A stretch of 64,000 bases of DNA from an uncultured Ignavibacteria bacterium (GTDB lineage Bacteria; Bacteroidota; Ignavibacteria; Tepidaquicellales; OLB5). The DNA is taken from NCBI GenBank assembly GCA_937873695.1, contig CALMYL010000017.1, forward strand, positions 207,214 to 271,213, read 5' to 3'. The translations under genes were made by a program, and so were the position numbers. The notes beneath the pieces were generated by a model that worked only from the letters and a program-made list of their open reading frames with translations, did no database searches and was not told where the DNA came from. This document shows, in pieces, positions 8,423 through 17,359 of this stretch. Within the stretch, counting starts at the first letter, position 1. Every line of letters begins with the position of its first letter.

Positions 8423-9565
8423 ATGAAAAAACATTTTGTTGTTTCAGCTAAATTTGATTTACCATTTTATTTAAGATTGCCATCAAATAGATTTTTGTCA
8501 TATGATGAAAAGCATAAGATTTGTGTTATAATTCCTTTGCAAAGACTTGGAGAGAAAATATTTAATAAGAAAACTAAATTAGCTGAAGAACAAGAATTAT
8601 TGGATGATCCACAAATACACGAATTAACAACACGTAAGATTTTGGGATATGATTATAAAGTAGTAAGTGATTATAATGATAAACAAATTACTACATTGGA
8701 AACAAGAATCCAGGAAAATGGAGGCTTTACTCAATTACAAGCCTATACTGAGATAACTATGTTTATTTATGTCTTAAACGAAAATCCAAAATCAGAGGAC
8801 ATTAAAAAAAGGCTGTTTGCGAATCTAAATCACTTCCTTAAAATTTATAAACTAGTAACTCAGGATCCATTTATAACTAAAATTGATAAAGAATTAAACC
8901 TCTATTATGTTGATTGGGGCATCGGGAAAATTAAAGAAACTGCAAAAGATCAGGATGTTAATGAGATTTTATGGCTTAAGGATGTTATATTTAGTAGTCA
9001 AATAGGAGAGGATAGAGGAATTCAACTTCAAACAAATTCTATTGAAGATTTGTATCCGGGTTCAATGCTCGATCAAGAATATCTTCAAATATTTGCTAAT
9101 AGTATCCTTGGAGAATACGAATTACCACTTTTTTATGATTTGATATTGGAAGCTCAAAGACAACTAAAATTTAGAAATTTTCATATAGCAATAATTGAGG
9201 CTCAAAGTGCTTTTGAATCATATACATCACAACTATTGACAACTTTTTTTAAAAGGGAAGGCTTAAGCCTTGAACAAATTGCTAATTTCTTTCAAGATAA
9301 CATGTTTCATAAAAGATTAAAAATTTTGGATGGACATATAGCCAACTACAAGAATTTAAGAGGGGAATTGTATAATAATTTTATTAATAGCAATTTGTAT
9401 TTAGAGTGGAAAGAGGATTTATATAGGTTGAGAAATAAAATTGTTCATGAAGGTTTTAGAGAAATTGATTTTGAATCAACAAGAGATGCAATTAGTATTA
9501 CTAAAGATGTGATATTCCATTTTGAAAAAACGTTACCTGAATTTAGTAATACTGTTCAGATATAA
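8423..9565 (+). CDS. HEPN-like domain protein (island gene 2)
   Basis: A 380-residue protein. The C-terminal part (about residues 235-370) is all-helical and holds RNKIVH (337-342), an Rx4H motif as in HEPN-family RNases, preceded by the AIIEAQSAFE helix (257-266) usual in such domains. The N-terminal 230 residues are mixed alpha/beta and not recognised. There is no signal peptide and no membrane segment. It lies between two HNH-like genes in an A+T-rich block. HEPN proteins of this kind often act in toxin-antitoxin or antiphage defence as ribonucleases; here that is inference from the motif and the neighbours. No MNT nucleotidyltransferase partner is adjacent. Confidence 0.6.
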   Translation: MKKHFVVSAKFDLPFYLRLPSNRFLSYDEKHKICVIIPLQRLGEKIFNKKTKLAEEQELLDDPQIHELTTRKILGYDYKVVSDYNDKQITTLETRIQENGGFTQLQAYTEITMFIYVLNENPKSEDIKKRLFANLNHFLKIYKLVTQDPFITKIDKELNLYYVDWGIGKIKETAKDQDVNEILWLKDVIFSSQIGEDRGIQLQTNSIEDLYPGSMLDQEYLQIFANSILGEYELPLFYDLILEAQRQLKFRNFHIAIIEAQSAFESYTSQLLTTFFKREGLSLEQIANFFQDNMFHKRLKILDGHIANYKNLRGELYNNFINSNLYLEWKEDLYRLRNKIVHEGFREIDFESTRDAISITKDVIFHFEKTLPEFSNTVQI

Positions 9566-9651
9566 CCAGGTATCGAGTTTATAAAGAATACTGCTGGGCG
9601 AATTATTTTTTGACATTTTGGTAAAAGTAATAGTAAAAAATACAGTTCAAA

Positions 9652-10356
9652 ATGGTAAATAATAGTTTGTGCTATTTTTGTGGTAGAAAAGCAACTTCGG
9701 TAGACCATGTCCCACCCCAAAATCTATTTCCGTCAAACATGCGGAATCAATTAATCACAGTTCCTTCGTGTAAAAAGCATAATGAAGATTATCATTTGAT
9801 TGATGATCGAGTAAAAATCTATATACAAGGAAATTCCAGTAGCAAAATTGCTTATGATTTGTTTATTGCGAAAACTCAAAAGGGATTGAATAGACCACAA
9901 AGCAAGCATTTTGCTAATAGTCTTATTGAAGAGGCCATATTTTATAAATTGGGCTCATCTCAAATTATTGATATGAATGTCGAGAAGAAAAAACTAGATT
10001 TATATTTTGAGAAAATATCCAAGGGTTTATATTATTTTCATTATGAAAAGATTGCAATTGGTAGGATGTATTATTTCTTTGCACCATACACACCCAAAGA
10101 ACACTATAAATATCAAGTAGCGCTCTATCATTTTAAGAGATTGATAAACAGTAACTTAATTTTTGAAGGAAATTGTCATAATCCAGATATATTTTTTTAC
10201 CATTATGGTATTATAAAAGATCATTTTTATTTAAAGATAAGATTTTATAAGGACGTAGAAGTATTAATTATTTTTAAGTTAGAAACTAGAATACAATATT
10301 ATAAAAATAATTTGTTACAAACATTGACTAAAATATGGAAAAAGGCAGGTCATTGA
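9652..10356 (+). CDS. HNH-like zinc protein (island gene 3)
   Basis: A 234-residue protein whose first 60 residues form an HNH-like site: CYFCG (7-11), SVDHVPPQNLFP (16-27), and LITVPSCKKHNEDYHLIDD (about 34-52), with Cys-Cys, Asp-His and Cys-His-Asn in order. This pattern is common in small uncharacterised HNH proteins. The remaining 170 residues are rich in aromatic and basic residues and unrecognised. It differs from the HNH gene at 7465 outside the zinc site, so the two are not simple duplicates. It ends in a terminator that overlaps its stop codon. Nuclease activity is inferred only. Confidence 0.65.
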   Translation: MVNNSLCYFCGRKATSVDHVPPQNLFPSNMRNQLITVPSCKKHNEDYHLIDDRVKIYIQGNSSSKIAYDLFIAKTQKGLNRPQSKHFANSLIEEAIFYKLGSSQIIDMNVEKKKLDLYFEKISKGLYYFHYEKIAIGRMYYFFAPYTPKEHYKYQVALYHFKRLINSNLIFEGNCHNPDIFFYHYGIIKDHFYLKIRFYKDVEVLIIFKLETRIQYYKNNLLQTLTKIWKKAGH

Positions 10357-10367
10357 CCTACCTTTTT
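10341..10367 (+). terminator. Terminator overlapping the island gene 3 stop codon
   Basis: AAAGG-C-AGGT (10341-10350), loop CATTG, ACCT-A-CCTTT (10356-10365) with one mismatch, followed by further T residues. It ends the island transcript. Confidence 0.75.
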
Positions 10368-10380
10368 AATTGTTCCGGTG

Positions 10381-10404
10381 GTGTCGGGTCCTGCGACCCG
10401 ACAC
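10381..10404. repeat. 24-base palindrome (GTGTCGGGTC family)
   Basis: GTGTCGGGTC (10381-10390), loop CTGC, GACCCGACAC (10395-10404). It has the same 10-4-10 build as the palindromes at 6321 and 10416 but different arms, and no T-run. Confidence 0.8.
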
Positions 10405-10415
10405 GAACTTACCCC

Positions 10416-10439
10416 GTTGTTGGTGTTGCCACCAACAAC
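10416..10439. repeat. 24-base palindrome, copy 2 (GTTGTTGGTG family)
   Basis: GTTGTTGGTG (10416-10425), loop TTGC, CACCAACAAC (10430-10439), preceded by CCC as in the copy at 6321. The two copies differ only at the last loop base and bracket rsgA plus the three island genes. Confidence 0.85.
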
Positions 10440-10448
10440 ATTATCTAA

Positions 10449-11786
10449 TCAATTCGTCCTCTTTGATCTATCCTGATTCCCATCATCGTACAAACCGTTT
10501 ACCTCATATACAACACCAAGCGCATCTTTCACAAATTTTATCCTGAAGTATTCAAGATCTTTGAACATGAATGTATCTTCGGTCATTGGTGTCATCGCAT
10601 ATTTCTGCCTGCCTTTGCGCTGGTAATACAGTCTGCCGCCTTCGTACGTGATGGTCCTGTCGTCGTAAGTGCCCGCGTAATTCTTTAATGTAGTTTCATC
10701 TACTGTGGGAGCGTTTAATACGGCGTTCAATGATTCAACCATCCACCTGTAAGTGTTTGTCTGCTGTTCATCCTTTGACTTTTCCGCAAGCTTTTCGAGT
10801 GCAAGTATCTGCGCCTTCTCAAGCGCAAGCTCTGATTTTATGTTTACATCGGGGGCTACACCAACACCTTCCCAGTTTGTTTTAGTTATCGGACTTATCG
10901 CTCTGCCATTGGGCACAAAGATGGCAAACCCTTCATTTATTGCCCTAACTCCGCCCGGGTGCGCGCCTCCGCCGGTTGTTTCGCCAACGATTGTTGCGCG
11001 CTTAAGGTTCTTTAAGTTATAAGAAAATTCTTCTGCGCCCGAAAATGTGAACTTGCTGGTGAGTACATAAACCGGCACATCAGGCAATCTTTTGCCGTCG
11101 ATTTTGCGCAGCGTCCAATATTCCTTGGTTTCATCAGTGGGCCTGTAATACAGGTCATTTAAATGAACAGGTGTTTCTGTAAAAAGGTAACTGCAAATTA
11201 ACTGAACTCCCGCAGGGTCGCCGCCGCCATTCATTCGCAGGTCAAATATTATTGCATCAGTGTTTTCAAGGAATTTCATAACTGATGCAACTGTCTCTTT
11301 TGAATAATCAGGTGAAGCGAAATTCCTGAAATCAACGTAACCGATGTTGCCCGGCAGTCTTTCCACTTTTTTGAATCCGTAGTTTTCCTTCTTCATCATT
11401 TCATTCCAGTGTTTTTCATCATCCGGATCACTGCCCTTTTTTTCCTGCTCCATAAGCCGCTTCGCGTCCTCGGGTGAAAATCTAACACGTATGTGTTTAT
11501 CATTGCTTACTGACTGCAGATCGGCAGTTAATGTTTCGGCAAACTTCATCGGGTCATCAATGCCATCGTAATTGCCTGCGGCAAGATTTTGTTTGATGAG
11601 GTCGCCCATTTTCTTTGCAAGATCGGGGAAGATGTAATTCTCATCCAGCAGATTAGATATCTTTTTAACGGTCTGCTGCTTTACTTTAGAATCAAAAGTA
11701 AAATTGACTGGCTCCTGCTGTGCAAATGATATCTTTGCAGCTATCATGAATCCGATAAATAGGATGAATATCTTTAATTTAAGCAT
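10449..11786 (-). CDS. Secreted S41-family peptidase
   Basis: A 445-residue exported serine protease of the C-terminal processing (S41) family. The first 22 residues are a Sec signal peptide ending near FAQQ. An N-terminal helical domain of the interphotoreceptor-retinoid-binding/tricorn type follows (DENYIFPDLAKKM near 47-60). The catalytic domain shows IIFDLRMNGGGDP (about 180-192) and the nucleophile serine in FTFSGAEEF (about 247-255), then ATIVGETTGGGAHPGG with the usual glycine-rich strand. No PDZ domain is evident. The C-terminal 90 residues are a beta-rich extension. AAGGAG lies at proper distance before the ATG. It likely cleaves peptides in the periplasm or at the surface. Confidence 0.88.
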   Translation of the reverse strand: MLKLKIFILFIGFMIAAKISFAQQEPVNFTFDSKVKQQTVKKISNLLDENYIFPDLAKKMGDLIKQNLAAGNYDGIDDPMKFAETLTADLQSVSNDKHIRVRFSPEDAKRLMEQEKKGSDPDDEKHWNEMMKKENYGFKKVERLPGNIGYVDFRNFASPDYSKETVASVMKFLENTDAIIFDLRMNGGGDPAGVQLICSYLFTETPVHLNDLYYRPTDETKEYWTLRKIDGKRLPDVPVYVLTSKFTFSGAEEFSYNLKNLKRATIVGETTGGGAHPGGVRAINEGFAIFVPNGRAISPITKTNWEGVGVAPDVNIKSELALEKAQILALEKLAEKSKDEQQTNTYRWMVESLNAVLNAPTVDETTLKNYAGTYDDRTITYEGGRLYYQRKGRQKYAMTPMTEDTFMFKDLEYFRIKFVKDALGVVYEVNGLYDDGNQDRSKRTN

Positions 11787-11852
11787 TTATATAACTCCTT
11801 ATGTATAATTTTATAATAATATGACGTTTCAAATAAAGATAAGGTTGCAATT

Positions 11853-12800
11853 TTAACCCAGTTTTAATTCCATTTTGATAGTTGAACGGGCATACTTGGA
11901 ATTATGATTTTCTGTCAATACAAAACCAAGTTTTTTATATAACTTCATTGCGGCGATAAGTTTAACATTTGTCTCAAGGAATAGAATTTTGGCATTCTTT
12001 TCTTTGGCAACTCTTATGATCTCTTCGGCAAGCTTTTTACCAATTTGTTTGCCCTGGACTTTTTCGGTTACTGCCATTTTAGCAAGTTCATATTCGCTCT
12101 CACTGTACTTCAAAAGAGCTGCAGTGCCAACAACATCTCCTTTATATAAAGCAAAAATAATTTCCCCGCCTCTTGCAAGTATCTCTTCTTCCGGATTCAG
12201 GAGAAGTACTTTATCTTCATTTTCAATTGTAAAATATTTATTCAGCCATTCATAATTCAGTTCTCTGAATTTATCTTTATATTCGGGTTTGTACGCCAGA
12301 ATTTCAATTCTATCAAACTGCTCCTGTTTTATCTTTTCGCTTATCCTGTGATACATATCTTTTTCATCAAGCGCGTTTTCAAGCTTGCTGATTATGTACA
12401 TCATGTCAAAACCTGTTTCGGTAAAAAGATCTTTTACCGCGTTTTCGAATCCCCGCCAAATTGGCTTTAGCTCGCTGATCATATCAAGCCCTTTGGGTGA
12501 TAGCGCAAGTAGTCTCTTGCGTGTATCAGTCTTATCCTTAATTACTTTTACCAGTCCTTTTTTAACCAGGATATTTGCGATCTGCGTAACAGCCGGCTGA
12601 GTGTAACCAAGTTCAGCAGTAATTTCAGTAATTGTCAGGGGAGATCTCTGGCTCAGAAGATAGAACATAGTGAACCACCGTGGTTCAAAGTCAATACTCT
12701 GCTTCTGATATATCTTAGCCCCGTCCTGGATGAACCGGTCAGTGAGTAATCTTAATCTTGTTCCGAATGCAACTTCACCCAATTGTTTTAAAAATTCCAT
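11853..12800 (-). CDS. MarR regulator fused to a GNAT acetyltransferase
   Basis: A 315-residue fusion. Residues 1-150 are a MarR winged helix (SPLTITEITAELGYTQPAVTQIANILVKKGLV is the helix-turn-helix, followed by the wing DKTDTRKRLLAL). Residues 155-315 are a GNAT domain with the acetyl-CoA loop VQGKQIGKKLAE and the motif B segment LIAAMKLYKKLGF. Such bifunctional regulator/acetyltransferases are known in many bacteria. A near-perfect palindrome lies 16 bases upstream of the start codon and is a likely autoregulatory operator. The acetylated molecule may be the inducer, which is inference. Confidence 0.88.
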   Translation of the reverse strand: MEFLKQLGEVAFGTRLRLLTDRFIQDGAKIYQKQSIDFEPRWFTMFYLLSQRSPLTITEITAELGYTQPAVTQIANILVKKGLVKVIKDKTDTRKRLLALSPKGLDMISELKPIWRGFENAVKDLFTETGFDMMYIISKLENALDEKDMYHRISEKIKQEQFDRIEILAYKPEYKDKFRELNYEWLNKYFTIENEDKVLLLNPEEEILARGGEIIFALYKGDVVGTAALLKYSESEYELAKMAVTEKVQGKQIGKKLAEEIIRVAKEKNAKILFLETNVKLIAAMKLYKKLGFVLTENHNSKYARSTIKMELKLG

Positions 12801-12815
12801 ATTTAGTAATTAATA

Positions 12816-12833
12816 TATATAAGCACTTATATA
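12816..12833. promoter_or_regulatory. Operator-like palindrome of the MarR-GNAT gene
   Basis: TATATAAG, CA, CTTATATA: a perfect 8-2-8 inverted repeat whose near edge is 16 bases from the start codon at 12800. Its size and place fit a MarR dimer site. The rest of the gap to typA (12834-13030) has no other clear structure. Confidence 0.6.
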
Positions 12834-13030
12834 AATATAATGTGTTAATTTTGAAATGTCAAGGGAATAGTCTAAAAACAGTGAAATAATGGGATTTTTG
12901 GCTGTATTTTTACAAAATTTATTAGTATCTTCGTAAGTCAAAAATTATAGATTTTCTTACCTGAAATTCCCCAATTTAGACACAAATATCACTCAAAAAT
13001 TTACATTTAAACAAAGAAACAGGAAATAAC

Positions 13031-14854
13031 TTGAAGAAACTTGTTCACAATGAAAAGATACGTAATATTGCTATAATAGCTCACGTTGATCATGGTAAAA
13101 CCACACTGGTAGATCACATGTTCAGGCAAAGCGGTATGTTCCGCGAAAACCAGGAAGTAGCCGACAGGGTAATGGATAATATGGACCTTGAGCGCGAACG
13201 CGGCATTACAATATCGGCTAAGAATTGCTCGGTATTATGGAATGGCGTTAAGATCAATATACTTGATACACCGGGTCACGCGGATTTTGGCGGCGAAGTT
13301 GAACGCGCGTTAATGATGGTTGATGGCGCAATTCTGCTTGTTGATGCTTCCGAAGGACCGCTGCCACAGACAAGGTTTGTATTAAAAAAAGCGTTAACTT
13401 CAGATAAAAAAATAATTGTTCTGATTAATAAGATCGACAGAAAAGACGCCCGCGCAAAAGAAGTGCTTGATGAGATCTATAATCTGTTCATGGATCTTGA
13501 TGCGACCGAAGAGCAGATCGAATTCCCCATACTCTACGCTATTGGCAGAGAGGGTATTGCTCAAACCACGCTTGATGGCAAAGGAACTGATCTTGCGCCG
13601 CTGTTTGATAAGATCATTGAAGTCATTCCCGGTCCGGTTCACGATGAAAATGAGCCTCTGCAGATACTTGTTTCTGATCTTGATTACTCTGATTACATAG
13701 GCAGGCTTGCTATTGGCAGGGTTGCAAACGGAAATGCGCACATGAATGACTCATTGGTATGCATAGGTGATGATGGTAAGCAGAAACCGCTTAAAATAAC
13801 CAAACTGCAGGTGTATGAAGGTTTGAAACTTAAAGAAGTGGAAAACGCTGAACCGGGCGAAATTGCTATTCTTTCCGGAATTGAAGATGTTCACATTGGC
13901 GATACAATTTGCAGCAAAGATAATCCGAAACCATTAAAAAGAATAATGGTTGATGAGCCGACGATTTCAATGGTTTTCGGTATCAACACTTCGCCATTTT
14001 CAGGTAAAGATGGTAAGTATGTTCAATCAGCCAAGCTTAAAGAAAGGCTGATAAAAGAAACACTTCGCAATGTTGCACTTAAAGTTGAAGAAACCGAAAA
14101 TTCCGATACTTTTATAGTAAAGGGCAGAGGTGAGTTCCAGATGGTTATTCTTATAGAAACACTTCGCAGGGAAGGCTACGAAATGTCAGTGGGCAGACCC
14201 CATGTTATTTACAAGGAAAAAGATGGCAGGAAAGTTGAACCTATTGAACATTTATTCATTGATTGCGAAGAAAGTTTTGTTGGTGTTGTTACCGATAAAC
14301 TTTCGCAGCGCAAAGGCAGAATGGTGAACCTGGTTAACCACGGAACAGGCAGGGTAAGGCTTGAGTTCACAATTCCCTCACGCGGTTTGATTGGTTACAG
14401 GAATGAATTCCTGACAGATACCAAAGGTACAGGTATAATGAACTCATACCTTGAAAGCTACGAAGAATACCGCGGTGATTTCCCGATCAGAACCACAGGT
14501 TCGCTCATATCGGACAGGCAGGGCGAAACCACGGGTTATGCGCTGTTTAACCTTGAACCCCGCGGAACGCTGTTCTGCTCACCCGGCGAAGCGGTTTACG
14601 AAGGTATGATAGTTGGCGAGCATAACAGGGATAATGACCTGAATGTGAACGCCACCAAACCTAAAAAGCTTTCCAATATGCGTGCATCAAGTAAGGATGA
14701 GAGTATTATCCTTACACCGGTGGCACCTATGACATTGGAAAAAGCGATCGAGTTCATAAATGATGATGAAATAGTTGAAGTTACGCCAAAGAATATCAGG
14801 TTAAGGAAGTCCGTGCTTTCTGCTCAGAAAAGGCAATCCGGGGGTAAGGCTTAA
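13031..14854 (+). CDS. typA: Translational GTPase TypA/BipA
   Basis: BipA is a ribosome-binding GTPase related to EF-G that supports ribosome assembly and growth at low temperature or stress. The G-domain motifs are complete: HVDHGKTTL (about residues 18-26), RERGITI, DTPGHADF (about 78-85) and NKID (about 132-135). The C-terminal BipA-specific part includes SRGLIGYRNEF and the GEHNRDNDLNVN loop. The length of 607 is typical. The start codon is a TTG at 13031 with no obvious Shine-Dalgarno. It is a single-gene transcription unit as far as can be seen. Confidence 0.97.
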   Translation: MKKLVHNEKIRNIAIIAHVDHGKTTLVDHMFRQSGMFRENQEVADRVMDNMDLERERGITISAKNCSVLWNGVKINILDTPGHADFGGEVERALMMVDGAILLVDASEGPLPQTRFVLKKALTSDKKIIVLINKIDRKDARAKEVLDEIYNLFMDLDATEEQIEFPILYAIGREGIAQTTLDGKGTDLAPLFDKIIEVIPGPVHDENEPLQILVSDLDYSDYIGRLAIGRVANGNAHMNDSLVCIGDDGKQKPLKITKLQVYEGLKLKEVENAEPGEIAILSGIEDVHIGDTICSKDNPKPLKRIMVDEPTISMVFGINTSPFSGKDGKYVQSAKLKERLIKETLRNVALKVEETENSDTFIVKGRGEFQMVILIETLRREGYEMSVGRPHVIYKEKDGRKVEPIEHLFIDCEESFVGVVTDKLSQRKGRMVNLVNHGTGRVRLEFTIPSRGLIGYRNEFLTDTKGTGIMNSYLESYEEYRGDFPIRTTGSLISDRQGETTGYALFNLEPRGTLFCSPGEAVYEGMIVGEHNRDNDLNVNATKPKKLSNMRASSKDESIILTPVAPMTLEKAIEFINDDEIVEVTPKNIRLRKSVLSAQKRQSGGKA

Positions 14855-14965
14855 CATTAACCGAACATACTACCAAAAATCTTAACTTTTCTGTATAAAT
14901 TAAATGTAAACTTTATTAAATTACGGAATTATTATTTTGTAAAAAATTAATACTAAACAAAACAA

Positions 14966-16663
14966 ATGAAATTCAGCGAAATAGAATACAAACGCCCGAA
15001 CGTTTCAATTATATCAGAAAAATTTGAGCACCTGGTGAATTTATTTCAGAAAGCGGAAAGCTTTGATGAACAGGATGCGCTTATAAGGAATATCAATGAC
15101 CTCAGAATGGAATTCCAGACACTTGGTACTATTGCAAGCATAAAATACTCAATTGATACCAACGATAAAGAGTTTGAAGAGGAACAGAATTTTTATGATG
15201 CAAATTCACCTGTTTTTGACGGACTTGTTCATAAATATTATACAGCAATTGTCAACTCAAAATTCCGCCCCGAACTTGAAAAGAAATGGGGAAAGCAGTT
15301 GTTTGACGTTGCCGAAGTTACTTTAAGGACCTTTTCGCCTGAGATTATTGAAGATCTTAAGAAAGAAAATGAATTAAGAACAGATTACTCCAAACTTCTG
15401 GCATCTGCAAAAATATTTTTTGACGGCGAAGAAAAGAACCTCCAGGGTTTGATTCCGTATATGGAATCAACTGACAGAGAGCTCAGGAAGTCTGCGAACG
15501 AAGCCAAATGGAAATTCTTTGCGGAAAACGAACAGGAGTTTGACAGGTTGTATGATGAACTTGTGAAGATCAGGGCAAGGATGGCAAAAAAACTTGGCTA
15601 TAAGAATTTTGTTCAGATGGGTTATGACAGGATGGGCAGGACTGATTACAATTCCGAGATGGTTAAGAACTTTCGCGACCAGGTACTTGAAACAATCGTC
15701 CCGATAGCAGTTAAGCTGAAACAGAAACAGCAGAAAAGGCTTGGGCTGGAATCATTCAAGTATTACGATCAGCCGCTTGATTACAAATCCGGCAACGCCA
15801 AGCCGCACGGCTCCCCTGACTGGATAGTAAGCTGCGCAAAAAATATGTATTCGGAGCTTTCGCCGGAGACAAACGAGTTCTTTAATTTCATGCTTGATAA
15901 TGAAATGATGGACCTTGTGAACAAAAAGGGCAAAGATACCGGCGGTTACTGTACATTCATAGAAAAGTATAAATCACCTTTCATATTTTCAAACTTCAAC
16001 GGAACAATGGGTGATATAGAAGTTTTGACGCATGAAGCTGGACATGCCTTCCAGGCATATTCCAGCCGCAATTTTGAAATTCCGGAATATTTCTTCCCAA
16101 CTTCAGAAGCGTGTGAAATACATTCTATGAGCATGGAATTTTTAACTTGGCCATGGATGAACTGTTTCTTTAAGGACCAAACCGATAAATTCAAGTACTC
16201 GCATTTAAAAGGCTCGGTTATTTTTATTCCGTATGGAGTCTCAGTGGATGAATTCCAGCACTGGGTATATGATAATCCGGAGGCAACTCCAGCTGAAAGA
16301 AAACAGGCATGGCTTGACATAGAAAAGAAATATCTTCCTTATATAGATTATGATAATAACGAATTCCTTGAAAAAGGCGGCAGGTGGCAGCAGCAGAGGC
16401 ATATTTACATGAGTCCGTTTTACTACATAGATTACTGCCTGGCACAGATCTGCGCATTCCAGTTCTGGAAAAAATCCAATGAGAACAGGGAAGAAGCGCT
16501 TGAAGATTATTTAAGGCTCTGCAAAGCAGGCGGCAGCCAGTCGTTTTTGGGATTGGTCAATACTGCGAATCTCATTTCTCCGTTTGAAGACGGATGCCTG
16601 AAGTCTTTTATGGGCGTTATCGATAACTGGCTTGAGAGCTTTGACGATGCAAGCGTAAACTAA
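14966..16663 (+). CDS. M3-family oligoendopeptidase
   Basis: A 565-residue cytoplasmic zinc metallopeptidase of the PepF/M3 type. The zinc site is HEAGH (about residues 356-360) followed about 25 residues later by EIHSMSMEF, which supplies the third ligand. There is no signal peptide. The long helical N-terminal half forms the deep channel that limits substrates to short peptides. The length matches the pepF/M3 subfamily. It probably degrades peptides left by other proteases. Confidence 0.92.
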   Translation: MKFSEIEYKRPNVSIISEKFEHLVNLFQKAESFDEQDALIRNINDLRMEFQTLGTIASIKYSIDTNDKEFEEEQNFYDANSPVFDGLVHKYYTAIVNSKFRPELEKKWGKQLFDVAEVTLRTFSPEIIEDLKKENELRTDYSKLLASAKIFFDGEEKNLQGLIPYMESTDRELRKSANEAKWKFFAENEQEFDRLYDELVKIRARMAKKLGYKNFVQMGYDRMGRTDYNSEMVKNFRDQVLETIVPIAVKLKQKQQKRLGLESFKYYDQPLDYKSGNAKPHGSPDWIVSCAKNMYSELSPETNEFFNFMLDNEMMDLVNKKGKDTGGYCTFIEKYKSPFIFSNFNGTMGDIEVLTHEAGHAFQAYSSRNFEIPEYFFPTSEACEIHSMSMEFLTWPWMNCFFKDQTDKFKYSHLKGSVIFIPYGVSVDEFQHWVYDNPEATPAERKQAWLDIEKKYLPYIDYDNNEFLEKGGRWQQQRHIYMSPFYYIDYCLAQICAFQFWKKSNENREEALEDYLRLCKAGGSQSFLGLVNTANLISPFEDGCLKSFMGVIDNWLESFDDASVN

Positions 16664-16695
16664 ATATTATTATTCCTGAAAAGAAGGAGGGTAAG

Positions 16696-17358
16696 ATGAA
16701 CAATCTGATAATCGCAATTCTGCTGTTGTTTGTTTTGGGCTCTGCTGTTAAAGCCGACCTCCTTCCCGAAGGAAAGAAGAAAATTTCTTATAGTTTTGAA
16801 GTAACCAATTTAGATTCATTCCCCGGTTACACTTTTATTGCTTACCCGGTTAACAATTCCAATGGGGTTCCTATGATCTTCGGAAGTGTCCTCAGTTCAG
16901 GAAAGAGTATCGGACTTTCCTGTAAATTCGGAGTCCCGGTAATATACGCCGTAAAGAATGAAGATTTCGACGCTGCGAGATTTGATTCTTTGAATTTGAT
17001 CAGCGATGATAAAGCTCGTGAAGATCAATTGAAAAGTTTTGTTAATAGCGGGAAGTTCATACCATCATTAAAAGTTGTGTGCAGTTCTTTTGCAGATAGG
17101 GACGCTAAATATCAATATGTGCAGGAGATGTTCCGAATTGAAAGTATTGACACCGATACAGTGATCATTAAGTCCACAAAGACCCTTTACAAAGACTCTC
17201 AGAAGAATATTATTGATGCTAAAGATTCCAGAAGCGGCGTAAAAGATGATATAGTATCTCCTTCAGAAAAATACAGTTCATACCTTTTAATACTGATTCC
17301 GGTACTTGCATTGATCGCCATTGTTTCAATTGTTCTCATCAGGAAAATGAAGAAATAA
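16696..17358 (+). CDS. Exported, C-terminally anchored protein of unknown function
   Basis: A 220-residue protein not recognised. Residues 1-20 form a signal peptide (hydrophobic stretch ending near VKAD), the middle 170 residues are soluble and beta-rich, and residues about 193-215 are a second hydrophobic segment followed by RKMKK. The expected topology is a periplasmic domain held by a C-terminal membrane helix. It has one of the few perfect Shine-Dalgarno sequences here (AAGGAGG, 5 bases before the ATG). It is followed after 1 base by a small membrane protein gene, so the two probably belong together. Confidence 0.7.
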   Translation: MNNLIIAILLLFVLGSAVKADLLPEGKKKISYSFEVTNLDSFPGYTFIAYPVNNSNGVPMIFGSVLSSGKSIGLSCKFGVPVIYAVKNEDFDAARFDSLNLISDDKAREDQLKSFVNSGKFIPSLKVVCSSFADRDAKYQYVQEMFRIESIDTDTVIIKSTKTLYKDSQKNIIDAKDSRSGVKDDIVSPSEKYSSYLLILIPVLALIAIVSIVLIRKMKK

Positions 17359-17359
17359 A

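Noticed and set aside
8423-9565. HEPN-MNT type toxin-antitoxin pair
   Set aside because: The Rx4H motif is present but no adjacent gene has the nucleotidyltransferase GSxARG-type motif; both neighbours look HNH-like instead.
12891-12933. Promoter of typA (TTTTTGG and TATCTTCG)
   Set aside because: The -7 box has a mismatch and the spacing to the upstream TTTG is too long to be convincing.
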